From contig NZ_LQIK01000023.1 in the NCBI RefSeq assembly GCF_001499855.1, positions 401,164-465,163 of the forward strand: DNA of 64,000 bases. Reading direction: 5' to 3'. The stretch is from Mycobacterium sp. GA-0227b. Its GTDB lineage: Bacteria; Actinomycetota; Actinomycetes; Mycobacteriales; Mycobacteriaceae. The position numbers and the translations under genes are program-made. The notes beneath the pieces were generated by a model. That model saw nothing but the letters and a program-made list of their open reading frames with translations, did no database searches and was not told where the DNA came from. Each line of letters opens with the position of its first letter. Position 1 is the first letter of the stretch. This document shows positions 39,227 to 47,814 of the stretch, piece after piece.

Positions 39227-40840
39227 ATGAGTTTCGCGAGCCCGTTCCCCGAAGTCGACATTCCGTCCACCAGCGTCTACGACTTTCTGTTCGGCGGCCT
39301 TGCCGACACCGATGCCGAAGCCGACCTCGATCGCGTCGCGCTCGTCGACGCGAAGTCCGGGCAACAGACCACTTACCGCGAGATGGTCGCGCGCGTAGAC
39401 GCGTTCGCGGGCGCGCTCGCCGGCCGCGGCATCGGCGTCGGCGACGTCGTCGGCCTGCTCTCGCCCAACAGCTCGGGGTTCGCGGTCGCCTTTCACGGCA
39501 TCCTGCGCGCCGGTGCGACGGCCACCACCATCAACGCGCTGTTCACCGCCAAGGACATCGCCAAGCAGCTGACCGACTCGAACGCCAAGATGCTGGTGAC
39601 GGTGTCGCCGCTGCTGGCGCAGGCCAAGGAAGCGGCCGCGGCCGCCGGAATTGCCGACGACAACCTCGTCGTGCTCGACGGCGCCGGCCGACACGCCGAC
39701 GGGCATCCCAACGCCACCGACCTGATGGGCCCCGGGCAGCCGCCGCCGCGGGTGAGCTTCGCGCCGTCGTCACATTTGGCGGTGCTGCCGTACAGCTCGG
39801 GAACGACCGGAAACCCCAAGGGCGTCATGCTCACTCACCGCAACCTGGTGGCCAATGTCGCCCAGATCCGGCCGCTGCACGGGATGGTCGCCGACGACAC
39901 GGTGCTGGCCGTGCTGCCGTTCTTCCACATCTACGGGATGACGGTCCTGCTCAACGCCGCACTGCATGCGCGTGCCCGGTTGGTCATCATGGGTAGCTTC
40001 GACCTCGCCGACTTCCTGGCCAACATCCAGAATCACCAGTGCACGATCGCGTTCATCGCACCGCCGGTCGCTGTGGCGCTGGCCAAGCATCCGCTGATCG
40101 ATGAGTACGACCTGTCGTCTCTGAACGTCGTGATGTCGGGAGCGGCCCCACTGGACGCCGACCTGGGCCACGCCGTCGCAAAACGCCTTGATTGCCGCGT
40201 CGTGCAGGGCTACGGCATGAGTGAACTCAGCCCGGTCAGCCACATCACGCCGTTCGACGGCGGCCAGCAGGAGATGAAGATGGTCGCGCCGCTCAGCTCG
40301 GTCGGCTGGACGGTGTCCAACGCGGTGTCGAAGATCGTCGACCCCGAGACCGGTGACGAAATCGACCCGCCCGCAGACGGTCTCAGCGAAACCGGCGAAC
40401 TGTGGTTCAAGGGGCCGAATGTGATGGCCGGTTATCTCGGCAACGAGAAGGCCACCCGGGAGACGATCGACGACGCGGGCTGGTTACACACCGGCGACCT
40501 CGCCCAGGTCGACGCGAACGGCTGCGTCTACATCGTCGACCGGCTCAAGGAGTTGATCAAGTACAAGGGCTATCAGGTGCCTCCCGCCGAACTGGAGGCC
40601 GTACTGCTCAGCCATCCTGACATCGCCGACGCCGCGGTGGTCGGGGTCAACGACGCTGAGGGCGAAGAGATCCCGAAGGCGTTCGTGGTCAAGCGATCCG
40701 GCGCCGAGTTGACCGAAGACCAGGTGATCGAGTTCGTCGCCGGCCAGGTGGCGCCCTACAAGAAGGTCCGCGAGGTCGCGTTCATCGACGCGGTGCCGAA
40801 GACGGCGTCCGGAAAGATACTTCGCAAGGACCTGAAGTAG
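39227..40840 (+). CDS. 4-coumarate-CoA-ligase-like acyl-CoA ligase
   Basis: 537 residues, ANL superfamily. Phosphate loop 'LPYSSGTTGNPKGVMLTHRN' (~187-206), 'VQGYGMSELSPVSH' (A5-like), 'GWLHTGDLAQVDANGCVYIV', hinge 'DRLKELIKYKGYQVPPAELE' and the C-terminal catalytic Lys in 'KTASGKILRKDL'. Activates a carboxylic acid as acyl-AMP and then the CoA thioester; the 4CL-like sequence suggests aromatic or medium-chain acids, but the substrate is not fixed. It lies 38 bases after the YjbR-like gene. The phage-derived island starts directly after it. Confidence 0.92.
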   Translation: MSFASPFPEVDIPSTSVYDFLFGGLADTDAEADLDRVALVDAKSGQQTTYREMVARVDAFAGALAGRGIGVGDVVGLLSPNSSGFAVAFHGILRAGATATTINALFTAKDIAKQLTDSNAKMLVTVSPLLAQAKEAAAAAGIADDNLVVLDGAGRHADGHPNATDLMGPGQPPPRVSFAPSSHLAVLPYSSGTTGNPKGVMLTHRNLVANVAQIRPLHGMVADDTVLAVLPFFHIYGMTVLLNAALHARARLVIMGSFDLADFLANIQNHQCTIAFIAPPVAVALAKHPLIDEYDLSSLNVVMSGAAPLDADLGHAVAKRLDCRVVQGYGMSELSPVSHITPFDGGQQEMKMVAPLSSVGWTVSNAVSKIVDPETGDEIDPPADGLSETGELWFKGPNVMAGYLGNEKATRETIDDAGWLHTGDLAQVDANGCVYIVDRLKELIKYKGYQVPPAELEAVLLSHPDIADAAVVGVNDAEGEEIPKAFVVKRSGAELTEDQVIEFVAGQVAPYKKVREVAFIDAVPKTASGKILRKDLK

Positions 40841-40936
40841 ACATATCCGCCATAAAAGCATCTCTGCCTGGAGATTCAGTCGATTTTTTTGCGAGGCTGA
40901 TGGACTTGCATAACGCTGTCAGACAAGATCCTGAAT

Positions 40937-41311
40937 ATGCGGAATACAGTTGACGCACCCGACCTGAATGAACTGATCTCGTCGCGGGAGCTGGCGTTGC
41001 GGTCCCAGCACAAACCTGGGCAACCCGGTAGGTCTGCGGGTTCGGGTCGGGTTAGGTAGGGCCGAATACCCGACGGGTATGCGTGGGTGCGGTTGTCGCG
41101 CAGGGCGAGAGTGCTACAGCCGTGGTGTACCGACTGCGGTGCGACAGAGCAACTTTCGTTGGACCACTCGGTTGCAGCATGGAAAAAGGTGCAGGCCGGA
41201 AAGACGTTGACGCTCAAGGGCTGTGCCGATGGGTTGTTGGTCGTGCGGCGCCTGTCGTGCAACTCCAAGCGTGGTGCGGCGCGTGGGCGTCGAGTAGCGC
41301 GTACAAACTGA
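40937..41311 (+). pseudogene. Phage HNH endonuclease-like gene, interrupted
   Basis: The frame from 41060 to the TGA at 41309-41311 encodes 'AWVRLSRRARVLQPWCTDCG', then 'ATEQLSLDHSVAAWKKVQAG' and 'CNSKRGAARG'. This is the Cys-x2-Cys / D-H / C-N-x-K zinc-HNH pattern of the small endonucleases near the left end of mycobacteriophage genomes. The same frame upstream (ATG 40937) is broken by TAG 41057-41059, so the gene is either interrupted or starts at GTG 41087 (74 residues). Between this and the portal remnant the terminase is missing. Bases 40841-40936 hold no gene that I can see. Confidence 0.6.
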
Positions 41312-41534
41312 ATCACGTTGCAACACAATTCTATTGGACCACGCTGCGAGACAACGGAAGTCGGGCCAGGGTCTGAGTGCCGATCTGAGCCACTGACCTA
41401 GCTCGCCCAACCCGACCCACGCCACCCATACCTCTTACGTCCGCCCACGGCGCAGCTAGGGGGCTTTAACGGGCCACCTGGGGGGTGCCCTCCGACGGCA
41501 TGTCCACGACGGCGCACAACGGCCGCAGGGACGA
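41312..41534. other. Non-coding stretch inside phage remnant
   Basis: No convincing reading frame. It lies where a terminase gene would be expected between HNH and portal, so is probably a deletion scar. I found no integrase and no obvious attachment-site repeat here. Confidence 0.4.
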
Positions 41535-41795
41535 TTACTTTTTGTTCATCCGGGTCACGAGGTCGCTCAGCGCAACAGAAAGCCGGTCGTCGTCCCCCTT
41601 GCCGGAGAACTGCCTCCCGGCGACGTCCTCGAAGACGTCCTGCACGCCGGTCCCTTCGGTGTAGACCTTTCTGCGGATCGTGATGTCGTCAATTGCCATG
41701 ACGGTGAACCACTTCATGAGTACGCGGTGGTAGATGCTGTCGCCTTTGACGATCTTGATTGCAGGCACGTCTTCGGTTTGCGCTGTATTGGCCAT
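41535..41795 (-). CDS. Small hypothetical protein inside the phage remnant
   Basis: 86 residues, mixed charge, beginning MANTAQTEDVPAIKIVKG and ending LVTRMNKK, no membrane segment or known domain. Its promoter is unusually clear: TATACT on the minus strand (41809-41804) ends 8 bases before ATG 41795, fitting leaderless expression. The gene interrupts the 5' end of the portal remnant on the opposite strand. It could be a morphon-type cargo gene or a repressor-like small protein; neither is supported by motif. Confidence 0.6.
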   Translation of the reverse strand: MANTAQTEDVPAIKIVKGDSIYHRVLMKWFTVMAIDDITIRRKVYTEGTGVQDVFEDVAGRQFSGKGDDDRLSVALSDLVTRMNKK

Positions 41796-41796
41796 A

Positions 41797-42745
41797 AGGG
41801 CCGAGTATACGGGCAGGATCGCGGGACCCGCGAAGCGACAGCGGCATTCAAACGCTGGACCACCGACCGCACCACCGAGGCAGTGCTGTACCTGCCCGAT
41901 GAGGTTGTGCACCTTCGCGCCGACACCGTCACCACCGCGACCCATGCATTCCGCGTCGTGGAAAGGCTGCCCAACCCGATGGGGGTTGTTCCCGTTGTGC
42001 CGCTGCGCAACTCCGACCTGCTGGAAGATGGCTGCTCAGAGATTACCGACCTCATGCCCCTCGTGGAGGCCTCAACAAAGTGCTCACCGACATGATGGTC
42101 ACCTCCGAATATGTCGGCAGACCCCGGCGTTGGGCCACCGGCATTGAGTTGATTCAGGTTCCGGTACTGGATGAGGACGGCAACGAGACCGGCGAGTTAA
42201 GCACCGTCTCACCGATTCCCGAGGGCGACCGCCTCATGGTCGCCGAGAATGAAACCGCCAAATTCGGCCAACTCGACCCCGCAGGACTTGAGGGCTACAG
42301 GACCGCCGTAGACGTTCTCCTGCAACAGATCATGGCTGTGTCCGCACTGCCCGCGCGCATGGTCGGTATCACCACCGCCAACCCATCGTCCAGCGAAGCC
42401 ATCCGATCCGCCGAAGCCGGATTGACCGCCCGTGCCGAAGCCCGCCAACAGGTGTTCGGGCGAGCATGGGAACAGGTGGCGCGTCTCATGGTCGCCGTCC
42501 GTACCGGCGTCCCGCCGTCTGCGGTGTCGGTGCGGGTCCTGTGGGCACCGGCAGAGAGCCGCAGCACGTCAGCCGAGGCGGACGCCGCCGTCAGGCTCTA
42601 CGCCGCCGGAATCGTAAGCCGCGCCAGCACCCTTCGCGCACGGGTTGGTCCGAGGACGCCATCGCCGCCGAGCTAGCCGCCATCGCAGCCGAACACCCCA
42701 CCCCCATCCACCAAAGCGCCGCAGAACGGCGCCGAGAGGACATAA
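41797..42745 (+). pseudogene. Phage portal protein, 5'-truncated and frameshifted
   Basis: Portal-like sequence starts abruptly at ~41800 ('DRGTREATAAFKRWTTDRTT', 'LVEAS'). A one-base loss at ~42070 moves the frame, after which 'VLTDMMVTSEYVGRPRRWAT', 'ALPARMVGITTANPSSSEAI' and 'LYAAGIVSRASTLRA' continue. A second shift at ~42641 is needed to read 'GWSEDAIAAELAAIAAEHP'. These blocks are the conserved C-terminal two-thirds of SPP1-gp6-like portals in actinobacteriophages. The N-terminus is lost. Non-functional. Confidence 0.8.
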
Positions 42746-43141
42746 ATGGACACCGAGAACCCATCGGGCGCAGAGAACACCAACGATCAACCCGACAGCA
42801 CGGACGATGCCGAGGACACCTTTCCCCGGCATGTGGTGACCGATCTCCGTAAAGAGGCAGCCGGATACCGCGACCGCGCCAAGACCGCCGAAACCTGCGC
42901 CGACGACTACGCCCGCCGACTGCACACCGCGCTGGTGCAACAGGACGGCAGATTGGCCGACGCCCGTGACCTTCCGTTCCGACCCGAACACCTAGAAGAC
43001 CCCGAGACGCTAAGAGCCGCGATTACAGCCCTGTTGGAAGACCGCCCTACCTTGGCGTCGCGGACGCCACGCGGTGACGTTGGGCAGGGTGCACGCGGCA
43101 ATCATGTTGTGCCAACCGACTTCTCATCCCTATTCCGCTGA
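42746..43141 (+). CDS. Phage scaffolding-like protein
   Basis: 131 residues, acidic N-terminus (MDTENPSGAENTNDQPD), a helical coiled stretch ('VVTDLRKEAAGYRDRAKTA') and a C-terminus with 'ALLEDRPTLASR'. This is the layout of small capsid-assembly scaffolds found between portal and capsid genes in mycobacteriophages. GAGAGGA precedes ATG 42746. The frame is intact, unlike its neighbours, but it is unlikely to be useful without them. A small hairpin (GGCGTC/GACGCC, 43159-43175) follows. Confidence 0.7.
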   Translation: MDTENPSGAENTNDQPDSTDDAEDTFPRHVVTDLRKEAAGYRDRAKTAETCADDYARRLHTALVQQDGRLADARDLPFRPEHLEDPETLRAAITALLEDRPTLASRTPRGDVGQGARGNHVVPTDFSSLFR

Positions 43142-43252
43142 TACACTTAGAGTAACCAGGCGTCCTGGTGACGCCACACTCTCGGGTCAGGCACCCATTC
43201 ATCCGTTACGTCCCGGCGACGAACGTTCCACACGCAACACAGAGGAACTTTC

Positions 43253-44082
43253 GTGGCTGTACTCAACAGCAACCTCCAAACCGCCTGGACACCCGAGGAC
43301 TACGGCAAGCTCATCGACGTTGTCATTGCCGAAAAATCCATCGCGTTCAAGGCAGGCACCGTCATCCAGACCGCATCGGAATCTATCCGCTTCCCGATGC
43401 TCACCGCCGATCCCGCAGTCGGGTGGTATGCGGAGAACACCCAAATCACGCTCACCGACCCGACCACCAACGAACTGGTGGTCACCCCCAAGGCAGTCAA
43501 GGGCCTCACCCAGATTTCCAATGAGGCCGCCGAGGACTCCAATCCTGCTGTCGCCGAACAGGTCGGGCGGTCTCTCGCCCGGTCGGTAGCCAAGAAGATT
43601 GACGCCGCGTTCTTTGGCAACACCGTCACCAACGGGCCAAACGGTCTCCTGTCCCTGTCGGGCGTGAACGTGGTCGACACCGGCACGATCACCTTGAACA
43701 CCTTGGACGCTTTCCACCAGGCCAAGGCCGACGCCCTGGCCGATGGTGCCGAACTGTCGGTGTTCGTCCTGGCCCCCGACGTGGCGCTGACCCTAGCCAC
43801 CGCCAAGCAAGGCACCGACCTCAACACCAGCCTGCTTACCGACGTGTCTGATGGTGTGACCATCACCGGGATCCCGGTATTGGTCTCCACAGACGTGGCC
43901 GCCGGGAATGCTTGGGGCATGGACACGTCTCAGGTTCTCGTCGTGCAGCGCACCGGCACCACCGTCACCGGTCATTCGATGCCGCGTTCGATTACGACGC
44001 CGTACAGGTCCGCGCCACCGCCCGCGTGTCCTTCGGGTTCCCCAACCCTGCCGGAATCGTCCGGCTGTATGACGCCGCCTAA
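43253..44082 (+). pseudogene. Phage major capsid protein (HK97 fold), frameshifted near the C-terminus
   Basis: The first ~240 codons are intact ('MAVLNSNLQTAWTPEDYGKL', 'ESIRFPMLTADPAVGWYAEN', 'SLARSVAKKIDAAFFGNTVT'). At ~43969 one base is missing; the expected C-terminal strand ('FDAAFDYDAVQVRATARVSF', 'GFPNPAGIVRLYDAA') continues in the next frame to TAA 44080-44082. Read literally, the frame runs on for another ~100 meaningless codons. The homologue family is the major capsid of siphoviruses infecting actinobacteria. Confidence 0.85.
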
Positions 44083-44380
44083 TGCCCACCACCGAAGACC
44101 TCACCGCCTACATCGGTTCAGGCCACAGCGCCGACCGCATGGACGCCGTGCTCAATATCGTAACGGCACAGGTGAAGTCCTACACCCGTGGGCAGGGATT
44201 TACACCCGAACCTGCCGAGGACCTAGAAGCAGTCATTCTGACCGTGGCGGCGCGAATGGTCACCAACCCCACCGGTGTGAAAACCGAAGCGATGGGGCGA
44301 TTTCGGTCACTCACGCGGCACCGGGATTCACCATCCCGGAATTGTTCGTGCTCAACCGTTACCGCGACCGTGCCCTTTAG
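44082..44380 (+). pseudogene. Phage head-tail connector, frameshifted
   Basis: ATG 44082 overlaps the capsid TAA. 'MPTTEDLTAYIGSGHSADRM' and 'VILTVAARMVTNPTGVKTEA' match gp6/gp15-like connectors. A one-base loss in the G run at 44293-44297 shifts the frame; the true end ('ISVTHAAPGFTIPELFVLNR', then YRDRAL) is in the next frame and stops at TAG 44378-44380. Everything downstream (tail genes) is absent. Confidence 0.8.
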
Positions 44381-44526
44381 AGCGGGCTGCCGAAAAGTAA
44401 TACTCCACATTAGTTTCCCGCTGCGGTTTACTTCTTTTCCCTCAGCGGACAAGGGCACCGGCCAGCCCTGAGGCCGGGGTGGGTGGTCCCCCACACGAGA
44501 CGCGGGAGTGTCTCAATCGGATCAAT

Positions 44527-44553
44527 GGGGCCAGTGTCCTACGTACCGGCCCC
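44527..44553. terminator. Hairpin after the minus-strand island operon
   Basis: GGGGCC (44527-44532) and GGCCCC (44548-44553) form a stem 6 bases beyond the stop of the membrane protein gene at 44560. It may end that transcript. The rest of 44381-44559 has no gene that I can see. Confidence 0.5.
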
Positions 44554-44559
44554 TTGGCA

Positions 44560-45246
44560 TCAGTCCAACGCGGAAAACTTGCCCGAGCAGTACGCCAGCA
44601 GCTGGTCGGTAGCGCCAGCAAGCGCCTTGGTCTGCGCGTCTCTGCGCTCTTGGATTCGTCGAAGTGTGATCGGATCTCTTGGCTTAGGGGCTATTTCGAG
44701 TGCCACAGCGTAGTCCGCAAGGTCCGCCTTCAAAACCTCCTCGATCTCTCCAATGCGATCAACAATCTGACTGTCGTTGGTCAGCATCCGAACTGCATAG
44801 GCGTGGCCATTTATCTTCGCGTACAACGCACCAACAGACTCATTCAGCGCCGCTTGTATCGCGACCATAAGGGTGCCTCGGTCGGCGACGCTCGGGGTTC
44901 CCGCTATCAAGTCATTGACCTGCTTCGCGAAAACTTCCATCTGAGATCGTCGTTGCCCAGACGCACTAAGCAGTGCGGCAACCTCTGACCTGAGTTTGTC
45001 GTAACGGCCGTCAAGCCGACCTTGGTCGTGTCGTTCGGCGGCACTGCTAAGGGTCCGGCGGTTAAACCACGCGCCGACGGCAAGGGCGGCTGTGGCAACT
45101 GCCACGGTGAACAGGTTTCCCCAACCTGGCGTCCACCAGCCGGTGAACACTCGCCAGCCGAAAACCATCCCCACAGCGGCGGCGCAGCACATGACGATGA
45201 TTCCAACGGCCCAAAGGGTGATTGTCTTGTTATCCGGCTCCTGCAT
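44560..45246 (-). CDS. Hypothetical two-helix membrane protein with coiled-coil tail
   Basis: 228 residues: membrane helices at ~10-33 ('WAVGIIVMCCAAAVGMVFGW') and ~43-62 ('LFTVAVATAALAVGAWF'), then a long helical, charged cytoplasmic part ('HDQGRLDGRYDKLRSEVAAL', 'RIGEIEEVLKADLADYAVAL'). No domain recognised. Less GC-rich than the backbone. It follows the Abi/HEPN-like gene on the same strand by 96 bases and sits directly behind the phage remnant, so it could be a membrane partner in a defence-type pair; that is inference from position only. Confidence 0.7.
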   Translation of the reverse strand: MQEPDNKTITLWAVGIIVMCCAAAVGMVFGWRVFTGWWTPGWGNLFTVAVATAALAVGAWFNRRTLSSAAERHDQGRLDGRYDKLRSEVAALLSASGQRRSQMEVFAKQVNDLIAGTPSVADRGTLMVAIQAALNESVGALYAKINGHAYAVRMLTNDSQIVDRIGEIEEVLKADLADYAVALEIAPKPRDPITLRRIQERRDAQTKALAGATDQLLAYCSGKFSALD

Positions 45247-45342
45247 GACGCTGATGATCCCCTCGTAAAAGTCCCTCGGTCCGAGTCGGATCTCCGATCC
45301 AACGCGCTACCGGGCGGTAACAACGGCGGTGTGGGAGCGGCC

Positions 45343-46308
45343 TTAGTCAGCGGTCGTTTCCGCCTCGCTTAACCGGATGATTAGCGCCCCGACAACATGG
45401 ACCACCATCCACGCATCGCTCGGCGTGTAACCGTGTTCTGCGGTGTGCGCCTCGCCCTTATTCCTCTGTGCGACTACCCATTTGCCCGCGATGGCGTCGG
45501 ACAGGGGAGCATCGCCGCCGCGGAGAAGCCCCATCGTCTTAGCCAACTTGAGTTGATCACCGAGCACCTTTCCATTGCAACCCAATGCTTTCAGCGTCTC
45601 CTGCAACGCCGTGCCCGCATCGGTGATGGCATCGCCGGAGTCACCGTTGCGTAGCTCTCTGAGGGCGTCCTGATAAGCGGACTCGGCAGCTTTGAAGCGT
45701 GCATCACCGTTCAAGAGAAAAAGAGTCGGCTCTACAACCGCATCGTGCATCTCATGTGACTGCATGGGAACGAATTTGCTGTTGTGATGCAAACGGAGCC
45801 CGACCAGATGGGCTTCGAAGATGCGGTTGACGTCGTTGAGGAACGCGCCAGGGTCAACGGTCGGTAAATCTCCGAACGATGCGCCAGTCCCAGATCGAAG
45901 CCCCGCAAAGGACACCCGTCCGCGCGGCTCGGGCGCTTGCGGATCATCTTCGGGGGGGACGGCGGTCCACGGATCGTTCAACGAAGCGGCCAGCACGGTT
46001 AGTGCCTCGTGTTCGGCCTCGATAAGCGACAGCAGTCTTTCGTCGGAGCAGTAGTAGGAGCTGGTGTAATTGTCTTTGGGGGTCAGCTTCGTTGCCATTG
46101 ACCTAAGTGACCGATCTTCGATCTGCTTCGCGAGAAAGTCACGATGGTGCCCCTGAAGCGCTTGGACAGCATCGAGCCATGCCAAACGCAACTTTGTTCG
46201 TGCGTCGCTGTCGATCTTGGTTGACCACTTGGCCGTACCCTCAGAAAGCTGAGCCGCCTGCGCCTTGCGGCGCAGCCGCTCGGCATACAACTCCCCCTCG
46301 TACTCCAT
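45343..46308 (-). CDS. Putative abortive-infection-like protein (HEPN-type C-terminus)
   Basis: 321 residues. The N-terminal ~190 are charged, helical and unrecognised. The C-terminal ~100 resemble the Abi_C domain: 'RELRNGDSGDAITDAGTALQ', 'ETLKALGCNGKVLGDQLKLA', then R282-NKGEA-H288, an R-x5-H motif like the catalytic signature of HEPN RNases, and 'SDAWMVVHVVGALIIRL'. Abi_C/HEPN proteins typically abort phage infection by RNA cleavage. Start ATG 46308: TACGAT on the minus strand lies 6 bases upstream, fitting leaderless expression; the frame is open to 46377. By eye the base composition is lower in GC than the backbone, and it sits beside the phage remnant, so it was probably acquired. Confidence 0.65.
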   Translation of the reverse strand: MEYEGELYAERLRRKAQAAQLSEGTAKWSTKIDSDARTKLRLAWLDAVQALQGHHRDFLAKQIEDRSLRSMATKLTPKDNYTSSYYCSDERLLSLIEAEHEALTVLAASLNDPWTAVPPEDDPQAPEPRGRVSFAGLRSGTGASFGDLPTVDPGAFLNDVNRIFEAHLVGLRLHHNSKFVPMQSHEMHDAVVEPTLFLLNGDARFKAAESAYQDALRELRNGDSGDAITDAGTALQETLKALGCNGKVLGDQLKLAKTMGLLRGGDAPLSDAIAGKWVVAQRNKGEAHTAEHGYTPSDAWMVVHVVGALIIRLSEAETTAD

Positions 46309-46457
46309 AGCGTTATCGTAGGGTCGAGGGGGGACGGCCTCGCGCCCCTTCCGCGAGTCAAGGATCTTGCAGACCATAGCGCTTCTGGCCCACCGCGAAC
46401 TACCAGGTCAGCGCATAGCGCTCAGCCAGTCATCCTTCGAAGGACCTGCGTGCTTGA
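46309..46457. other. Right edge of the island
   Basis: 149 bases between the Abi-like start and the surface protein stop. It carries the Abi-like promoter. No tRNA, integrase or repeat matching the left edge (40841-40936) was found by eye. Confidence 0.35.
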
Positions 46458-47381
46458 TCAGGGCCGGCGTATCCGTTCGGCGGCCTGCGCCGCACGCGCC
46501 TGCCGGTAGCCCAGCACGGCGCCCGCCGCCGGGATGAGCAGCAACCCGGCGACGCCCCACAGCGGGTCGGTCGACCCGGCGCCGGGCGCGACGACGAACT
46601 GCCGCGCGCTCGCCGGCGGCGTGGCCACCCGGTGCACCCACGCCGGCGCGGGCGTCGGCGGTGGTGGTGGCGGCGGTAACGGGGGTGGCGGCGGCGGCGG
46701 ATCGGCGGGTGCCGGTGCGGGAGCCTGCCGACGCGGTTCGGGTCCGCCGCTCTGGATTCCCGGTGAACGTCCGTTGCCGAACGTCACCTGAGGCGGGTCG
46801 AATGCCGACCCTCCTGCGCCGGGCGCATCGGATCCGGCGGGCGAACCTCCGCCGCCCGCGCCGCCCGACGGGATTTCGCCGCCTGCGATCGACTCGCTGA
46901 CGACGGGCCCGCCGCTGACCGCCGCCCGGTCAGCCGATCCGCCGCTGACCCCCGCGCGGTCAGCCGATCCGCCGCCGACCCCCGCGCGGTCAGCCGATCC
47001 GCCGCCGACCGCCGAGCGTCGCGCCGCATTCGAGTCGTCGGCGACCGCCGACCGGTTACTCGACGACAACTGGGGTAGGTCCTCGCGGCCGGACCCGACC
47101 CGTGACGACGGACTGCCGCCGGTCTTCTCGGTGCCGCCGCCACGGTTGCTGGTGCCGTTGCGGTCGCCGCGGTCACGATCACGTCGACCGCTGCCGTCGT
47201 CGTCATCGTCCGACCCGCGGCCGTGATTGCCACCACCACGGTCGGAGCTGCTTCCCCGGTCGGAGCCGTGCGAATCGCCGGGATGCGCCGATGCGACGGC
47301 AGCGCCCCACCCGCCCAACAGAAGAACGGCGGACACCGCTCCGACACCTGCCGCGAGGCGCGGATTCACTCGGGGCACCAT
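46458..47381 (-). CDS. Secreted, low-complexity cell-surface protein with C-terminal membrane helix
   Basis: 307 residues. Signal peptide (~8-32, 'AAGVGAVSAVLLLGGWGAAV', cut near ASA), an Asp/Arg/Gly-rich segment ('GRGSDDDDDGSGRRDRDRGD'), three 10-residue repeats ('GGSADRAGVG'), a Gly/Ser linker, a Pro tract ('PPPPPPPLPPPPPPPTPAPA') and a C-terminal helix with basic tail ('GVAGLLLIPAAGAVLGYRQA', then RAAQAAERIRRP). Likely exported and anchored by the last helix. No LPxTG. Start ATG 47381 is chosen because the signal peptide follows. Function unknown. Confidence 0.75.
   Translation of the reverse strand: MVPRVNPRLAAGVGAVSAVLLLGGWGAAVASAHPGDSHGSDRGSSSDRGGGNHGRGSDDDDDGSGRRDRDRGDRNGTSNRGGGTEKTGGSPSSRVGSGREDLPQLSSSNRSAVADDSNAARRSAVGGGSADRAGVGGGSADRAGVSGGSADRAAVSGGPVVSESIAGGEIPSGGAGGGGSPAGSDAPGAGGSAFDPPQVTFGNGRSPGIQSGGPEPRRQAPAPAPADPPPPPPPLPPPPPPPTPAPAWVHRVATPPASARQFVVAPGAGSTDPLWGVAGLLLIPAAGAVLGYRQARAAQAAERIRRP
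46921..47010. repeat. Three in-frame 30-bp tandem repeats
   Basis: Units at 46921-46950, 46951-46980 and 46981-47010, nearly identical (core GGTCAGCCGATCCGCCG). Each encodes ten residues of the surface protein (GGSADRAGVG-type). Likely to vary in copy number. Confidence 0.9.
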
Positions 47382-47493
47382 TCCTCTCGGGCAAAGAAGA
47401 TCGACGACGCGTGCGAAGCATTCTTGCACGGGGGCCAACTCCACATCCCGCGTCTGGACATAACGCGCGCAAATCGTCCAGCGAACCGCGGCT

Positions 47494-47814
47494 TCAGTCC
47501 TCGACGTAGGCGCGCAGCCGGTCGATTGCGCGGTCCCACCGCTGCGACAGCTTCGCGAGGTATTCGCTCGCGTCGCCCAGCGGGGCGGGTTGCATCCGCC
47601 AGATGCGCTCGCGGCCACTGCGTTCACTGCTCACCAGGCCCACCGATTCCAGCAGCAGCAGGTGTTTGGTCGTCGCCTGCCGGCTCACCGGCACCACCGC
47701 GGTGATCTCGGTTGTCGAACACGGTCCGCCCTCGCACAGTTGGGTGACTATGCGCAGGCGGTTGGGGTCGCCGAGTGCGTTGAAAATGGGGGCTTCGACC
47801 GGTGGGGCGCTCAC
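47494..47814 (-). CDS. ArsR-family transcriptional regulator
   Basis: 106 residues with winged helix 'PIFNALGDPNRLRIVTQLCE', 'TEITAVVPVSRQATTKHLLL', 'ESVGLVSSERSGRERIWRM'. No Cys metal site of the ArsR/SmtB type is evident; single Cys at 'EGGPCST', so it is probably not a metal sensor but the type paired with AHSA1 proteins. Start GTG 47814 overlaps the stop of the upstream SRPBCC gene (GTGA). Confidence 0.9.
   Translation of the reverse strand: MSAPPVEAPIFNALGDPNRLRIVTQLCEGGPCSTTEITAVVPVSRQATTKHLLLLESVGLVSSERSGRERIWRMQPAPLGDASEYLAKLSQRWDRAIDRLRAYVED

Noticed and set aside
42060..44300. Phage-gene frameshifts as programmed ribosomal frameshifting
   Set aside because: The sites are in portal, capsid and connector genes, which are not normally frameshifted, and lack slippery heptamers; loss of single bases in a decaying element is simpler.
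40841..46457. tRNA or direct-repeat attachment sites at the borders of the phage island
   Set aside because: No tRNA lies near either edge and no shared sequence was seen between 40841-40936 and 46309-46457 by eye.
46921..47010. 30-bp tandem repeats as a possible CRISPR array
   Set aside because: The units are contiguous with no spacers, in frame and coding.
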